From Umezawaea beigongshangensis (GTDB taxonomy: Bacteria; Actinomycetota; Actinomycetes; Mycobacteriales; Pseudonocardiaceae), in assembly GCF_016464305.1 (NCBI RefSeq), contig NZ_JAEIOJ010000005.1, forward strand, positions 208,868-272,867: 64,000 nucleotides of DNA. Direction: 5' to 3'. The notes under the pieces were generated by a model. That model was not told the DNA's origin and did no database searches. It was given only the letters and a program-made list of their open reading frames with translations. Both the position numbers and the translations under genes were made by a program. Positions 1 through 9,322 of this stretch are shown piece after piece. How positions within the stretch are numbered: position 1 is the stretch's first letter; each line of letters begins with the position of its first letter.

Positions 1-3000
1 TGGGCGAAGTGGCTGCCGCACGTGCAGCACCCGTCGATCGTCGACGGCATCGGCCAGCTCCGGATGATGGCCGGGTCGCTGTCGGAGGTCGAGCAGATGC
101 TCGACGAGACCCTGCGGGACCGCCAGCGGTTCACCCGCAACGCGCCGCCGCCCACCGACCAGCCGCACGTCGTGATCATCATCGACGACGGCGAGGTCAC
201 CAGGGAGGAGCAGATCCTCCTGGAGGAGGGGCTGGTCGGCGTCACCCTGCTCGACCTGTCCGAGTCGCTGGGCAACCTCACCGCCCGCCGCGGTCTGCGC
301 CTGGTCATCGAGGACGGCAAGCTCGGCGCGCGCAGCGCCAGCGGCGTCGAGTGGTTCGGCGCACCGGACTGGCTCAGCCTCGTCGAGGCCGAGGCGCTCG
401 CCCGGCGCATCTCGCCGTACCGCACCGGCGGCCTGGACACCGGCGGCGTGGACGAGGACCCGCTGTCGGCGAACGCCTCGCTGCTGGAGCTGCTGGGCAT
501 CGCCGGCGACCCGATGACGTTCGACGTGCAGCAGGCGTGGCGGCCCCGGCCGGTGCGCGACCGCTACCGCGTGCCGTTCGGCATCGGCGAGTACGGCCAG
601 GCCGTCGAGCTGGACATCAAGGAAGCGGCGATGGAGGGCATGGGCCCGCACGGCCTGTGCATCGGCGCCACCGGTTCCGGAAAGTCCGAGTTCCTCCGCA
701 CGCTGGTGCTGGGGATGCTCGCCACGCACTCCTCGACGTCGCTCAACATGATCCTCGTCGACTTCAAGGGCGGTGCGACGTTCCTCGGCCTGGACGCCGC
801 GCCGCACGTCGCCGCGACCATCACCAACCTGGCGGGCGACCTGACCCTGGTCGACCGCATGAAGGACGCCATCGCGGGCGAGGTGTCGCGTCGCCAGGAG
901 GTGCTGGCGAAGGGCAACTACAAGAACGTCTGGGACTACGAGAAGGCGCGCGAGAACGGCGCCGACATCGACCCGCTGCCCGCGCTGTTCATCTGCATCG
1001 ACGAGTTCTCCGAGATGCTGACGGCCAAGCCGGACTTCATCGACATCTTCCTCCAGATCGGCCGCGTCGGCCGGTCGCTCCAGATCCACATGCTGCTCGC
1101 CTCGCAGCGTCTGGAGGAGGGCAAGCTCCGCGGCCTGGACACCTTCCTGTCCTACCGGATCGGTCTGAAGACGTTCTCCGCCGCCGAGTCGCGCGCCGCG
1201 ATCGGCGTGCCGGACGCCTACGAGCTGCCGCCCATCCCCGGTTCCGGCTACCTCGCGATCCAGGGCTCGCCGCTGCTGCGCTTCAAGGCGCTGTACGTGT
1301 CGGGTCCCTACCGCCCGGCCGGGCTCCAGGTCGCCGGTCCGTCCGCGCCGGTGCGCGGGGACAAGCGCCCGCGGTTCTTCGTGCCCGACTACGTGGAGAT
1401 CCCGAAGGAGCCGGAGAAGCCGGTCGTCGTGGAGGCGGCCCCGCAGCCGCCCAAGGAGGACAGCAACGAGCCCAGCGAGCTGGAGGTCATCGTCGGCCGC
1501 CTCGTCGGCCAGGGTCCGCCCGCGCACGAGGTGTGGCTGCCCCCGCTGAACGAGCCGCCGTCGATGGACACGCTGCTGCCGCCGCTCGCCGCCACCGAGG
1601 ACCGGGGCCTGACCGCGCCGGGCTTCTTCTCCAACAGCAAGCTCCAGGCGCCGCTCGGCGTGGTGGACAAGCCGTTCGAGCAGCGGCGGGACCTGCTGTG
1701 GGCGGACTTCGCCGGCGCCGCCGGACACGGTGTGATCGTCGGCGGTCCCCAGTCGGGCAAGTCGACGATGCTGCGCACCCTGGTCGCGTCGATGGCGCTG
1801 ACCCACACCCCGCGCGAGGTGCAGTTCTACTGCATCGACCTCGGTGGTGGCACGCTCGCGGCGATGGAGAAGCTGCCGCACGTCGGCGCCTTCGCCAGCC
1901 GCCTCGACGTCGACCTGGCCCGCCGCACGGTGGCCGAGCTGAAGACCCTGATCTCGGAGCGCGAGCTGCGCTTCCGCGAGCAGGGGATCGACTCGATGGT
2001 CGAGTTCCGCAACCGCAAGCGCCGGGGCGAGACGCCGGGTGACGACTTCGGCGACGCGTTCCTGATCATCGACGGCTGGATGAACTTCCGGCAGGAGTTC
2101 GAGTCGCTGGAACCGCAGGTGCAGCAGCTCGTCTCGCAGGGTCTGTCCTTCGGCGTGCACGTCGTGCTCACGGCCAACCGCTGGGCCGAGATCCGCCCGG
2201 CGATGAAGGACCTCATCGGCACGCGGTTCGAGCTGAAGCTCGGTGACCCGAGCGACTCGGACATCGACCGCAAGGTCGCCGTCAACGTGCCCAAGGGCAG
2301 GCCGGGCCGCGGTCTGTCGCCGCAGAAGCTGCACTTCCTGACGGCGCTGCCGCGCATCGACGCCTCCTCCGACCCGCAGACGGTCGGTCCGGGCGTGCAG
2401 GACTTCGTCGCCAAGGTCAGCGGCTCGTGGCGCGGTCCCGCCGCTCCCGCGGTGCGCCTCCTGCCCGACGTGCTGCCCTACGAGCAGCTGCTCGCCCAGG
2501 TCCGCCAGCGCACCCCCGACCGGGGCAAGCTGGTGCCGATCGGCGTCGACGAGAACGAGCTCGCGCCGGTGTACCTGGACTTCAACGCCGACTCGCACTT
2601 CATCGGCTTCTCCGACTCGGAGAGCGGCAAGACCAGCATGCTGCGCACGATCGTGCGCGGCATCATGGACAGCTACACCTCGGAGGAGGCGCTGATCCTG
2701 CTGGTCGACTACCGGCGCACGATGCTCGGTTTCATCGAGACCGACCACCTGCTCAGCTACGCCGTCTCCTCGGCCCAGCTCGCGACGGTCGTCAACGACG
2801 TGCGGGGCTCCATGCAGAACCGCCTGCCGGGCGCCGACGTCACCCAGGAGCAGTTGCGCGAGCGGTCCTGGTGGTCCGGCCCCGAGCTGTTCGTCGTGAT
2901 CGACGACTACGACCTGGTGGCTCCCCAGGGCGGGCAGAACCCGCTGAGCGTGCTGGCCGAGTACATCCCGCAGGCGTCGGACATCGGTCTGCACTTCGTG

Positions 3001-3225
3001 GTGATGCGACGGGTGGCCGGAGCGTCGCGGTCGATGTACGACCCGATCATCGGCAAGATCAAGGAAGGCGCGTCGCCCGGTTTCGTCGGCAACGGCGACA
3101 AGGGCGAGGGCGCCCTGCTGGGCGCCGTCAAGCCGTCCGCGCAGCCGCCGGGCCGGGGCGTCATGGTCACCCGCAAGGTCGGGCAGTTGCGCGTCCAGAT
3201 GGCCTGGTCACCGCCCACGCACTGA
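1..3225 (+). CDS. eccC: Type VII secretion ATPase EccC (5' end outside window)
   Basis: This is an FtsK/SpoIIIE-type motor ATPase of the ESX secretion machine, which sits at the inner membrane and drives export of WXG100 substrates. The frame is open from base 1, so the N-terminus with its usual two membrane segments lies upstream; 1,074 codons are visible. Three ATPase domains are seen. Domain 1 has P-loop GATGSGKS (window residues 222-229) and Walker B LFICIDEF. Domain 2 has GGPQSGKS (581-588), but its Walker B reads FLIIDGW, without the catalytic Glu. Domain 3 has DSESGKT (872-878) and LFVVIDDYD. The domain pattern fits known EccC proteins, where only domain 1 is highly active. The neighbours (T7SS Hsp70-like protein, two WXG100 genes, rplM) point to ESX-4. 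Confidence 0.96.
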   Translation, partial: WAKWLPHVQHPSIVDGIGQLRMMAGSLSEVEQMLDETLRDRQRFTRNAPPPTDQPHVVIIIDDGEVTREEQILLEEGLVGVTLLDLSESLGNLTARRGLRLVIEDGKLGARSASGVEWFGAPDWLSLVEAEALARRISPYRTGGLDTGGVDEDPLSANASLLELLGIAGDPMTFDVQQAWRPRPVRDRYRVPFGIGEYGQAVELDIKEAAMEGMGPHGLCIGATGSGKSEFLRTLVLGMLATHSSTSLNMILVDFKGGATFLGLDAAPHVAATITNLAGDLTLVDRMKDAIAGEVSRRQEVLAKGNYKNVWDYEKARENGADIDPLPALFICIDEFSEMLTAKPDFIDIFLQIGRVGRSLQIHMLLASQRLEEGKLRGLDTFLSYRIGLKTFSAAESRAAIGVPDAYELPPIPGSGYLAIQGSPLLRFKALYVSGPYRPAGLQVAGPSAPVRGDKRPRFFVPDYVEIPKEPEKPVVVEAAPQPPKEDSNEPSELEVIVGRLVGQGPPAHEVWLPPLNEPPSMDTLLPPLAATEDRGLTAPGFFSNSKLQAPLGVVDKPFEQRRDLLWADFAGAAGHGVIVGGPQSGKSTMLRTLVASMALTHTPREVQFYCIDLGGGTLAAMEKLPHVGAFASRLDVDLARRTVAELKTLISERELRFREQGIDSMVEFRNRKRRGETPGDDFGDAFLIIDGWMNFRQEFESLEPQVQQLVSQGLSFGVHVVLTANRWAEIRPAMKDLIGTRFELKLGDPSDSDIDRKVAVNVPKGRPGRGLSPQKLHFLTALPRIDASSDPQTVGPGVQDFVAKVSGSWRGPAAPAVRLLPDVLPYEQLLAQVRQRTPDRGKLVPIGVDENELAPVYLDFNADSHFIGFSDSESGKTSMLRTIVRGIMDSYTSEEALILLVDYRRTMLGFIETDHLLSYAVSSAQLATVVNDVRGSMQNRLPGADVTQEQLRERSWWSGPELFVVIDDYDLVAPQGGQNPLSVLAEYIPQASDIGLHFVVMRRVAGASRSMYDPIIGKIKEGASPGFVGNGDKGEGALLGAVKPSAQPPGRGVMVTRKVGQLRVQMAWSPPTH

Positions 3226-3367
3226 CCTCCGGCGAGCAGCCGCCCCGCCCGTCGCGGGGCGGCTGCTCGCGAGGCCGTGCCCCTGGCCGTCCGCCGTCCC
3301 GAGCCGTGCCCGTACCGTCGGCGGTGCGTCCGGCTCCGCGCGCCGCACGCGAGGAAGAGGAGGAGCG

Positions 3368-5329
3368 GTGGGTCTTCGCGTCGCGGTCGACTTCGGCACC
3401 TCCAGCACGTGCGTCGCCCTGTCGGCCGGTGGACGCGAACCGCAGGTCGTGGTCTTCGACGGCCAGCCGCTGGTGCCCTCCGCGGTGTTCGCCGCCGCCG
3501 ACGGCACCCTCTTCGTCGGGCACGAGGCCGAACGGCACGCCGCCGTCGACCCGTCCCGCTACGAGCCGACCCCCAAGCGCCGCGTGGACGAGGGCGAACT
3601 GCTGCTCGGCAGCACCGTCCTGCCCGTGGCCGACGTCGTCCGCGCCGTCCTGACCCGTGCCGTGGCCGAAGCGCGCCGCGTCGCCGGCGGGCCGCCCGTG
3701 GACCAGCTCGTGCTCACCCACCCCGCCGACTGGGGCGCGATCCGCACCGGTGTGCTCTCCCGCGCCGCCGCCGGGCTCGGCCGCGAGGTCGTGCTCGTGC
3801 CGGAACCGGTCGCCGCCGCGGTGTTCCACTCCGCGGCGGGCGGCCTCGCCGACGGGGCCGCCCTCGCCGTGCTGGACCTGGGCGGGGGCACGGTCGACGC
3901 GAGCGTCGTCGCCCGCCGCGGCGGGCGCTTCCAGGTGCTCGCCACGAAGGGCGACCCCGGCTTCGGCGGCGCCGACGTCGACCAGCTCCTCCTGGACCAC
4001 CTCGGTTCGTCCGTCGGCGCGGACGACGCCGAGGCGTGGCGGCAGCTGGTCGAGGGCCGCGAACTGGCCGACCGCCGCCGCAGGCGCGTGCTGCGCCAGG
4101 ACGTCAGGGGCGCCAAGGAGACGCTGTCGCGGCACGCCTACACCGACGTGCCGATGCCGCCGCCGTTCCGCGACGCGCACGTCACCAGGGCCGACCTGGA
4201 GGGGCTGATCAGCGCTCCGCTCGACCGGGTCGTGGCGCTCGTCGTCGCCGCCGTCCGCGACGCCGGGCTGACCCCGCTGGAGCTGGCCGGGGTGTTCCTG
4301 GTGGGCGGTTCCAGCCGCATCCCGCTGGTGGCCAGGCTCGTGCACGAGCAGTCCGGCGTGGTGCCGACGAGCATCGACCAGCCCGAGACCGTGGTGGCGC
4401 GCGGAGCGCTCACCGCGACGGCGCCGGACGCCGACCGCGCGCGGGTCACGCCGGGCGTCGACGACCCGACCAGACGCATCGCGCCGCGGCAGTTCGGCAC
4501 CGGGCAGACGCCGGTGCAGCAGGGCTTCGGGCAGGGGCCCGGCGCGGGCTCCGGACCGCACACCGGCGGTCAGCGCGCCCTGCCCCACGCCGGCGACTCG
4601 ACCCGCAAGATCACCAGGAAGATCTCCGCGACCGAGGCGCAGCTCGCGCGGGGGCCGGACACCGCTCCCGGCTGGCACACGTCGTTCCCCGTCGTGCCGC
4701 AGCAGAACTGGCCGCCGCCGCAGCCGCCGCCGTCCCGCCGCTGGCGGGTGCCGCTGCTGGTGACCGGCGGGGTCGTCCTGGTCGCTCTCGTGGCCGCTCT
4801 CGTCGTGCACCGGGTGGTGACCGGCGCAGGATCGCGGAGCACCACGACGACCGGGACGTCGGCGACCGCGCCGACCAGCGAGCGCAGGAGCATCGCCCAG
4901 TACGACTACAGCTTCGCCCTGCCGGAGGACTGGACGCAGAGCGGTGGTGACGTCGAGCGCAGGAAGGTCCAGCTCGTCCCGGCCGGTTCCGCGACCTCCT
5001 CCACCGGTTCCGGTGGCGACGACGTGATCGTGGTGCAGGAGCAGGTGCTCACCTACGACAGCACCGAGCAGCGGGACCGGGCGGTCGCCGAACTGCGCTC
5101 GCAGGTCGAGGCGACGGAGAACTTCTCCGGCTTCGACGACAGCGCGGTGTTCGCGGGCAAGGAGGTCGTGCACTTCCAGGAGGCGCTCGGCTCGGCGACC
5201 GCGGACTGGTACGTGGTGTTCCGGGGCGAGGCGCAGGTCAGCGTCGGTTGCCAGTACGGCGGCGCGGGCAGCGAACGGGTCGCCACCGCCTGCGAGCAGG
5301 TCGTGCGGACGCTGCGGGTCACCTCCTGA
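3368..5329 (+). CDS. Hsp70-like type VII secretion-associated membrane protein (Rv3446c-type)
   Basis: The N-terminal half is an actin/Hsp70-fold ATPase domain: phosphate-1 motif DFGTSSTC near the start, LDLGGGTVDAS (phosphate 2), and VGGSSRIPLV (adenosine motif). There is no recognisable peptide-binding domain. A Pro/Gln-rich linker follows, then one membrane helix (about residues 461-484). The extracytoplasmic C-terminal domain (about 512-653, beginning YDYSFALPEDW) matches the T7SS-associated Rv3446c C-terminal family. The GTG start at 3368 follows a GGAGGAG-type ribosome site. The gene lies directly between eccC and two WXG100 genes, as in ESX-4 loci. Its role is not established; inference is chaperoning or energising of substrates or of periplasmic machinery. 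Its 653 residues make it longer than the mycobacterial homologue as I remember it. Confidence 0.88.
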   Translation: MGLRVAVDFGTSSTCVALSAGGREPQVVVFDGQPLVPSAVFAAADGTLFVGHEAERHAAVDPSRYEPTPKRRVDEGELLLGSTVLPVADVVRAVLTRAVAEARRVAGGPPVDQLVLTHPADWGAIRTGVLSRAAAGLGREVVLVPEPVAAAVFHSAAGGLADGAALAVLDLGGGTVDASVVARRGGRFQVLATKGDPGFGGADVDQLLLDHLGSSVGADDAEAWRQLVEGRELADRRRRRVLRQDVRGAKETLSRHAYTDVPMPPPFRDAHVTRADLEGLISAPLDRVVALVVAAVRDAGLTPLELAGVFLVGGSSRIPLVARLVHEQSGVVPTSIDQPETVVARGALTATAPDADRARVTPGVDDPTRRIAPRQFGTGQTPVQQGFGQGPGAGSGPHTGGQRALPHAGDSTRKITRKISATEAQLARGPDTAPGWHTSFPVVPQQNWPPPQPPPSRRWRVPLLVTGGVVLVALVAALVVHRVVTGAGSRSTTTTGTSATAPTSERRSIAQYDYSFALPEDWTQSGGDVERRKVQLVPAGSATSSTGSGGDDVIVVQEQVLTYDSTEQRDRAVAELRSQVEATENFSGFDDSAVFAGKEVVHFQEALGSATADWYVVFRGEAQVSVGCQYGGAGSERVATACEQVVRTLRVTS

Positions 5330-5365
5330 GACGCCGTCGTCAACACCCGGAAGATGACGTCCAGG

Positions 5366-5432
5366 ACGACTTCTGGTGGCGACGGTTCCCGCGCTGAGCG
5401 CGGTCGGCGTTCACTCGCGCAACGACTTCTGG
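5366..5432. repeat. Direct repeat pair upstream of the first WXG100 gene
   Basis: The 11-base word ACGACTTCTGG occurs at 5366-5376 and again at 5422-5432, 56 bases apart, in the 213-base gap between the Hsp70-like gene and the first WXG100 gene. It may be a regulator binding pair for the esx operon or chance; nothing else supports it. Confidence 0.3.
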
Positions 5433-5542
5433 CGAGAAGGCGACAGGCGGGAACCGGACGTGGCACTGTATGCGTCGTAAGGGGCGTGGGTGCGAGTACG
5501 CGCCCGCCCCGACCCTGAAACGCGAACGAGGGGGTTTTCTTC

Positions 5543-5857
5543 GTGGCTGGTACTTTTGGTGTTGGAGAACTCGAGACCATTCGGAGCCTTTCCGAGGAGG
5601 TCAACAACAAGTCGGACGAAATCCGCGGCGTCCTGGCGCAGTACGACTCGAGCATCGAGGCCGTCAAGCCGGGCTTCGAGGGTGAGACCGCCCGCGAGCT
5701 GTGGAAGGCCGACGAGGAGCTGGCGGCCCAGGGCAAGAAGCTGACCGAGTCGCTCGACGTCATCGGCGGCCTGCTGTCCGACACCTACAAGCGTTACGTC
5801 GCCGACCAGGCGGCTGGCGCTCAGGCGATGTCGAGCATCCGCAGCAGGCTCGGCTGA
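5543..5857 (+). CDS. esxU: WXG100-family secreted protein, EsxU position
   Basis: This 104-residue helical-hairpin protein of the WXG100 (ESAT-6) family is predicted to be exported by the ESX-4 machine as a heterodimer with the next gene product. Two amphipathic helices flank a turn at about residue 45, but the turn reads GFEGE instead of a WxG motif, so the signature Trp is absent. No canonical YxxxD/E tail signal is evident, so the partner may carry export information. The start is GTG 5543 after GAGGGGG. Order eccC, Hsp70-like, esxU, esxT, rplM matches the mycobacterial ESX-4 cluster as I recall it. Family assignment is firm; the symbol rests on gene order. Confidence 0.87.
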   Translation: MAGTFGVGELETIRSLSEEVNNKSDEIRGVLAQYDSSIEAVKPGFEGETARELWKADEELAAQGKKLTESLDVIGGLLSDTYKRYVADQAAGAQAMSSIRSRLG

Positions 5858-5876
5858 TTCCGATCTCCCTGAAGCG

Positions 5877-5899
5877 GTGTGATGTTCATCGCATCACAC
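5877..5899. promoter_or_regulatory. Perfect inverted repeat between the two WXG100 genes
   Basis: Arms GTGTGATG (5877-5884) and CATCACAC (5892-5899) are separated by 7 bases, in the 103-base gap between esxU and esxT. It could be an operator or an RNA hairpin adjusting the ratio of the two partners. There is no T tract, so a simple terminator is less likely. Confidence 0.5.
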
Positions 5900-5960
5900 T
5901 GCTCGGTAGATCGACGTCTTCGACCACCACAGTTCTTGCTACTCGAAAGGATTCACAACA

Positions 5961-6281
5961 ATGACCGGTGCAATGAGGGTCGATCCGCAGCAGGTTCGCT
6001 CCCTGGGCCAGGACATGGTCAACTACGCCGCCAAGCTCGACGGTCAGCTCGACGAGCTCCGTGAGCGCATCAAGCGCGTCGTCGACCAGTGGGAGGGCGA
6101 GGACGAGCAGAGCGCGAAGGCTCAGTACAACATCCGCCAGAAGGAGTGGGACGACGCCGCTGACGCGCTCCTCTCCAAGGAGAAGCAGGGCATTCTCCCG
6201 GTGCTGGGCATGGGCCTCCAGGACGCTGCTGACGACTTCGAGAAGGGCGAGAAGGGCATCGCCAACATGTTCGGGAGCTGA
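5961..6281 (+). CDS. esxT: WXG100-family secreted protein, EsxT position
   Basis: This 106-residue WXG100 protein has the canonical turn motif WEG in VDQWEGEDEQ (about residues 43-52) between two long helices, the standard size and layout of ESX substrates. It is the likely heterodimer partner of the upstream protein and an ESX-4 substrate. ATG 5961 follows GAAAGGA; a second ATG 12 bases downstream would also give a plausible start. A hairpin terminator follows at 6305-6335, which separates the esx genes from rplM. No YxxxD/E motif is visible at the C-terminus. Confidence 0.92.
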   Translation: MTGAMRVDPQQVRSLGQDMVNYAAKLDGQLDELRERIKRVVDQWEGEDEQSAKAQYNIRQKEWDDAADALLSKEKQGILPVLGMGLQDAADDFEKGEKGIANMFGS

Positions 6282-6304
6282 GCTTCCGATCGTGTACGAT
6301 CCCC

Positions 6305-6335
6305 GACCCCGGTAGCCCGATCGGCTACCGGGGTC
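6305..6335 (+). terminator. Hairpin terminator after esxT
   Basis: Perfect 13-base arms (6305-6317 and 6323-6335) with a 5-base loop lie 24 bases after the esxT stop. The G+C-rich stem has no strong T run, which is typical of actinobacterial terminators. Confidence 0.7.
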
Positions 6336-6379
6336 CGCTGGTGTCAGGACCCCGAACCACCCGGTTCGGTGGGGCCGTT

Positions 6380-6409
6380 TTGACCCGGTCGCCACCCAAC
6401 CGGTATCTT
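6380..6409 (+). promoter_or_regulatory. Predicted promoter of rplM-rpsI
   Basis: TTGACC (6380-6385) and TATCTT (6404-6409) are separated by 18 bases, giving a good housekeeping sigma-type promoter in an otherwise gene-free 269-base gap, about 140 bases upstream of rplM. The long leader may allow ribosomal protein autoregulation. Confidence 0.55.
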
Positions 6410-6550
6410 CCTACGTTGTTGTGCGGTACCCGGCGCGAACTGCGTGCCGCGTGTGTTCTGGACCACTTGCCCGTGTCTAGTCTGTACTGGGTGTCTGGCT
6501 GGGACGACCGCCGCAATGACCCCAGACGCAAGTGACGACGAGGTAGATCC

Positions 6551-6994
6551 GTGCGCACGTACAGCCCGAAGCCCGGCGAGGTGACCCGCGCCTGGCACGT
6601 GATCGACGCCCAGGACGTGGTGCTCGGTCGGCTCGCCACCCAGGCCGCGACGCTGCTGCGCGGCAAGCACAAGCCGACTTACGCTCCCCACGTCGACGGC
6701 GGCGACTTCGTCGTCATCGTCAACGCGGACAAGGTGGCGCTGACCGGCAACAAGCGTGACCAGGAGTTCGTCTACCACCACAGCGGCCACCCCGGTGGTC
6801 TCAAGAAGCGGTCGTTCGGCGAGGTGCTCGACACCCGCGCAGACCGCCTGGTGGAGAAGGCGATCAAGGGAATGCTCCCGAAGAACCGCCTCGGCCGCGC
6901 CATCGGCAGCAAGCTGAAGGTCTACTCCGGCCCGAGCCACCCGCACGCGGCCCAGCTGCCGCAGGCGTTCGAGATCAAGAAGATCGCCCAGTGA
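6551..6994 (+). CDS. rplM: 50S ribosomal protein L13
   Basis: L13 binds 23S rRNA early in large-subunit assembly. At 147 residues it is standard length, with family sequences such as [16 protein letters not shown] near the N-terminus, [16 protein letters not shown], and [11 protein letters not shown] toward the C-terminus. The GTG start at 6551 follows GACGAGG. Its stop overlaps the rpsI start (GTGA, 6991-6994), so L13 and S9 are translationally coupled, the usual bacterial pairing. Confidence 0.98.
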   Translation: MRTYSPKPGEVTRAWHVIDAQDVVLGRLATQAATLLRGKHKPTYAPHVDGGDFVVIVNADKVALTGNKRDQEFVYHHSGHPGGLKKRSFGEVLDTRADRLVEKAIKGMLPKNRLGRAIGSKLKVYSGPSHPHAAQLPQAFEIKKIAQ

Positions 6995-7647
6995 GCGGCG
7001 ACGAGCACACCGAGGAAGTCTCTGTGACCACCCCTGACACCGAGACCGACGCGGTCGAGACCGACGCGGTCGAGACCGACGCGGTCGACGCCGTCGAGTC
7101 GGCCGACTCCGAGCCGACCGCCGAGGTCGCCGAGGACACCGAGGCCGTTGACGCCGCCGCTGAGGGCGACGCCACCGCCGAGGACGACGCCACCGAGGAC
7201 GACGCGGCCGAGGACGACACCGAGTCCGCGCCCGTGGTGCGCCACCAGCTCAACGGCGCCCACCACCTCGCGCAGACCGTGGGCCGCCGCAAGGAGGCGA
7301 TCGTCCGCGTTCGCCTGCTGCCCGGCACCGGCAAGTTCACGCTGAACGGCAAGTCTCTGGAGCAGTACTTCCCCAACAAGGTGCACCAGCAGCTCATCCG
7401 CGAGCCCCTGGTCACCACGGAGAAGCCCGAGACCTTCGACGTCATCGCGAACCTGCGTGGCGGCGGCACCACCGGCCAGGCCGGTGCGCTGCGTCTCGCC
7501 ATCGCGCGCGCGCTGATCGCCGTGGACTCCGAGGACCGTCCGGTCCTCAAGAAGGCCGGCTTCCTCACCCGCGACCCCCGGGTCAAGGAGCGCAAGAAGT
7601 ACGGTCTCAAGAAGGCTCGCAAGGCGCCCCAGTACAGCAAGCGCTGA
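6991..7647 (+). CDS. rpsI: 30S ribosomal protein S9 with long acidic N-terminal extension
   Basis: The C-terminal about 130 residues are a normal S9 ([34 protein letters not shown], ending [12 protein letters not shown], the basic tail that reaches the P-site tRNA). Before this lies an extension of about 85 residues made almost wholly of Asp, Glu, Ala, Thr and Val, with repeats such as [18 protein letters not shown] and [16 protein letters not shown] 6991 overlaps the rplM stop; GTG 7024 is an alternative that would shorten the extension by 11 residues only. Acidic S9 extensions occur in actinobacteria; this one is long, and its role is unknown. Confidence 0.97.
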   Translation: MSGDEHTEEVSVTTPDTETDAVETDAVETDAVDAVESADSEPTAEVAEDTEAVDAAAEGDATAEDDATEDDAAEDDTESAPVVRHQLNGAHHLAQTVGRRKEAIVRVRLLPGTGKFTLNGKSLEQYFPNKVHQQLIREPLVTTEKPETFDVIANLRGGGTTGQAGALRLAIARALIAVDSEDRPVLKKAGFLTRDPRVKERKKYGLKKARKAPQYSKR

Positions 7648-7668
7648 CGCGAGTCGCCCGGTCACACC

Positions 7669-7711
7669 CTGCGGGAGCAGCCAGTTCGTCATCGAACTGC
7701 TGCTCCCGCAG
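7669..7711 (+). terminator. Terminator after rpsI
   Basis: Near-perfect stem starting CTGCGGGAGCAG (arms about 19-20 bases with one bulge, 4-base loop TCAT), followed by a pyrimidine-rich stretch with TTTCT. It ends the rplM-rpsI transcript before glmM. Confidence 0.8.
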
Positions 7712-7757
7712 TGCTTTCTCCCCCCTTGTGTCGACGATCACGGAGGATCCCCCGGCC

Positions 7758-9092
7758 ATGGCTCGCCTGTTCGGCACGGACGGTGTGCGCGGTCTCGCGA
7801 ACGCGGACCTCACCCCGGAAATCGCCCTCGCCGTCGCCGCGTCAGCGGCACGAGTGCTCGCCGAGCACGACCGGTCGCACCGGCCGGTCGCCGTGGTGGG
7901 GCGAGATCCGCGTGCCAGCGGCGAGATGCTGGAGGCCGCGGTCACGGCCGGGCTCACCTCCGCGGGCGCCGACGTCCTGCGCGTGGGCGTGCTGCCGACC
8001 CCGGCCGTCGCGCACCTGGTCTCCGCCCTGGGCGCCGACCTCGGCGTGATGATCTCCGCGTCGCACAACGCCATGCCGGACAACGGCATCAAGCTCTTCG
8101 CCGCGGGCGGGCACAAGCTGCCCGACTCCGTGGAGGACGAGATCGAGCGGACGCTCGAAACCCACGACGGCAGGCCGGTGGGCGCCGGGATCGGACGGGT
8201 CCACGACGTCGCCGACGCCGAGGGCCAGTACGTCGAGCACCTGCTGAAGGTCACCCCGAACAGCCTGAAGGGCATCCGGGTCGTCGTGGACTGCGCGAAC
8301 GGCGCCGCGTCGATCGCCGCGCCCGACGCCTACCGCCGCGCCGGCGCCGACGTGGTCGCGATCCACGCGGCACCCGACGGTCTGAACATCAACGACGGCT
8401 GCGGCTCCACGCACCTCGACGTGCTCCGCGCCGCCGTGCTCGAACACGGCGCCGACCTGGGCATCGCCCACGACGGCGACGCCGATCGCTGCCTCGCGGT
8501 GGACGCCGAGGGCGACGAGATCGACGGCGACCAGATCATGGCCGTCCTCGCGCTCGCCATGAAGGACTCCGGCGAGCTGGTCGAGAACACGCTGGTCGCG
8601 ACGGTCATGAGCAACCTCGGTCTGCACATCGCGATGCGCGAGCAGGGCATCGCCCTCCGGACCACCGGCGTGGGCGACCGCTACGTGCTGGAGGAGTTGC
8701 GCTCGGGTGGTTTCTCGCTGGGCGGGGAGCAGTCCGGGCACGTCGTGCTGCCCTCGCACGCCACGACCGGTGACGGTCTCCTGACCGCACTGCGGCTCAT
8801 GGCCCGCATGGCCGAGACCGGCAGGTCGCTGCGTGAGCTGGCGTCGGTCATGACCCGCCTCCCCCAGGTGCTCGTGAACGTCCGCGTGTCCGACAAGGCG
8901 GCCGTCGCCGCCGCGGACTCCGTCGCCGCGGCGGTCGACGAGGCCACCGCTGAACTGGGTGACACCGGACGGGTGTTGCTGCGACCCTCCGGAACCGAGC
9001 AGCTCGTGCGCGTGATGGTCGAGGCCACGAGTCACGAGGTGGCGGAATCCACGGCCCACCGGCTCGCCGAGGTTGTTTCCGCAGTTCACTGA
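7758..9092 (+). CDS. glmM: Phosphoglucosamine mutase
   Basis: Interconverts glucosamine-6-phosphate and glucosamine-1-phosphate on the way to UDP-GlcNAc for peptidoglycan. It has 444 residues, the usual length. The active-site phosphoserine loop is [12 protein letters not shown] with the phospho-Ser at residue 102. The metal loop is HDGDADRC, the sugar loop GGEQSGH, and the C-terminal phosphate loop [12 protein letters not shown]. The start is ATG 7758, giving the conserved [12 protein letters not shown] and lying 9 bases after GGAGGA; a GTG 30 bases upstream is in frame but less likely. Its partner glmS lies 10 kb downstream, separated by the two T7SS-type cassettes. Confidence 0.97.
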   Translation: MARLFGTDGVRGLANADLTPEIALAVAASAARVLAEHDRSHRPVAVVGRDPRASGEMLEAAVTAGLTSAGADVLRVGVLPTPAVAHLVSALGADLGVMISASHNAMPDNGIKLFAAGGHKLPDSVEDEIERTLETHDGRPVGAGIGRVHDVADAEGQYVEHLLKVTPNSLKGIRVVVDCANGAASIAAPDAYRRAGADVVAIHAAPDGLNINDGCGSTHLDVLRAAVLEHGADLGIAHDGDADRCLAVDAEGDEIDGDQIMAVLALAMKDSGELVENTLVATVMSNLGLHIAMREQGIALRTTGVGDRYVLEELRSGGFSLGGEQSGHVVLPSHATTGDGLLTALRLMARMAETGRSLRELASVMTRLPQVLVNVRVSDKAAVAAADSVAAAVDEATAELGDTGRVLLRPSGTEQLVRVMVEATSHEVAESTAHRLAEVVSAVH

Positions 9093-9322
9093 GACTTCAT
9101 CTCGGCACGTGTTGACGACTTCATCGGGTTCACACGTGCAATTAATTACTCCCGTGGTGTTCACACTCGCAAGCAATGTCGACCGCGCCCCGTGCGCGCC
9201 CCCTGTTCGCTGACAGGATGGGCGGCACGGGTCAGCGGTGTCTCGTGACGCAGCCCGCAGGTCTCAGACCCAGCGCGCGCGATCGACACCGACCAGTGGA
9301 ACGTTGAGGGGAGAACACCGTC

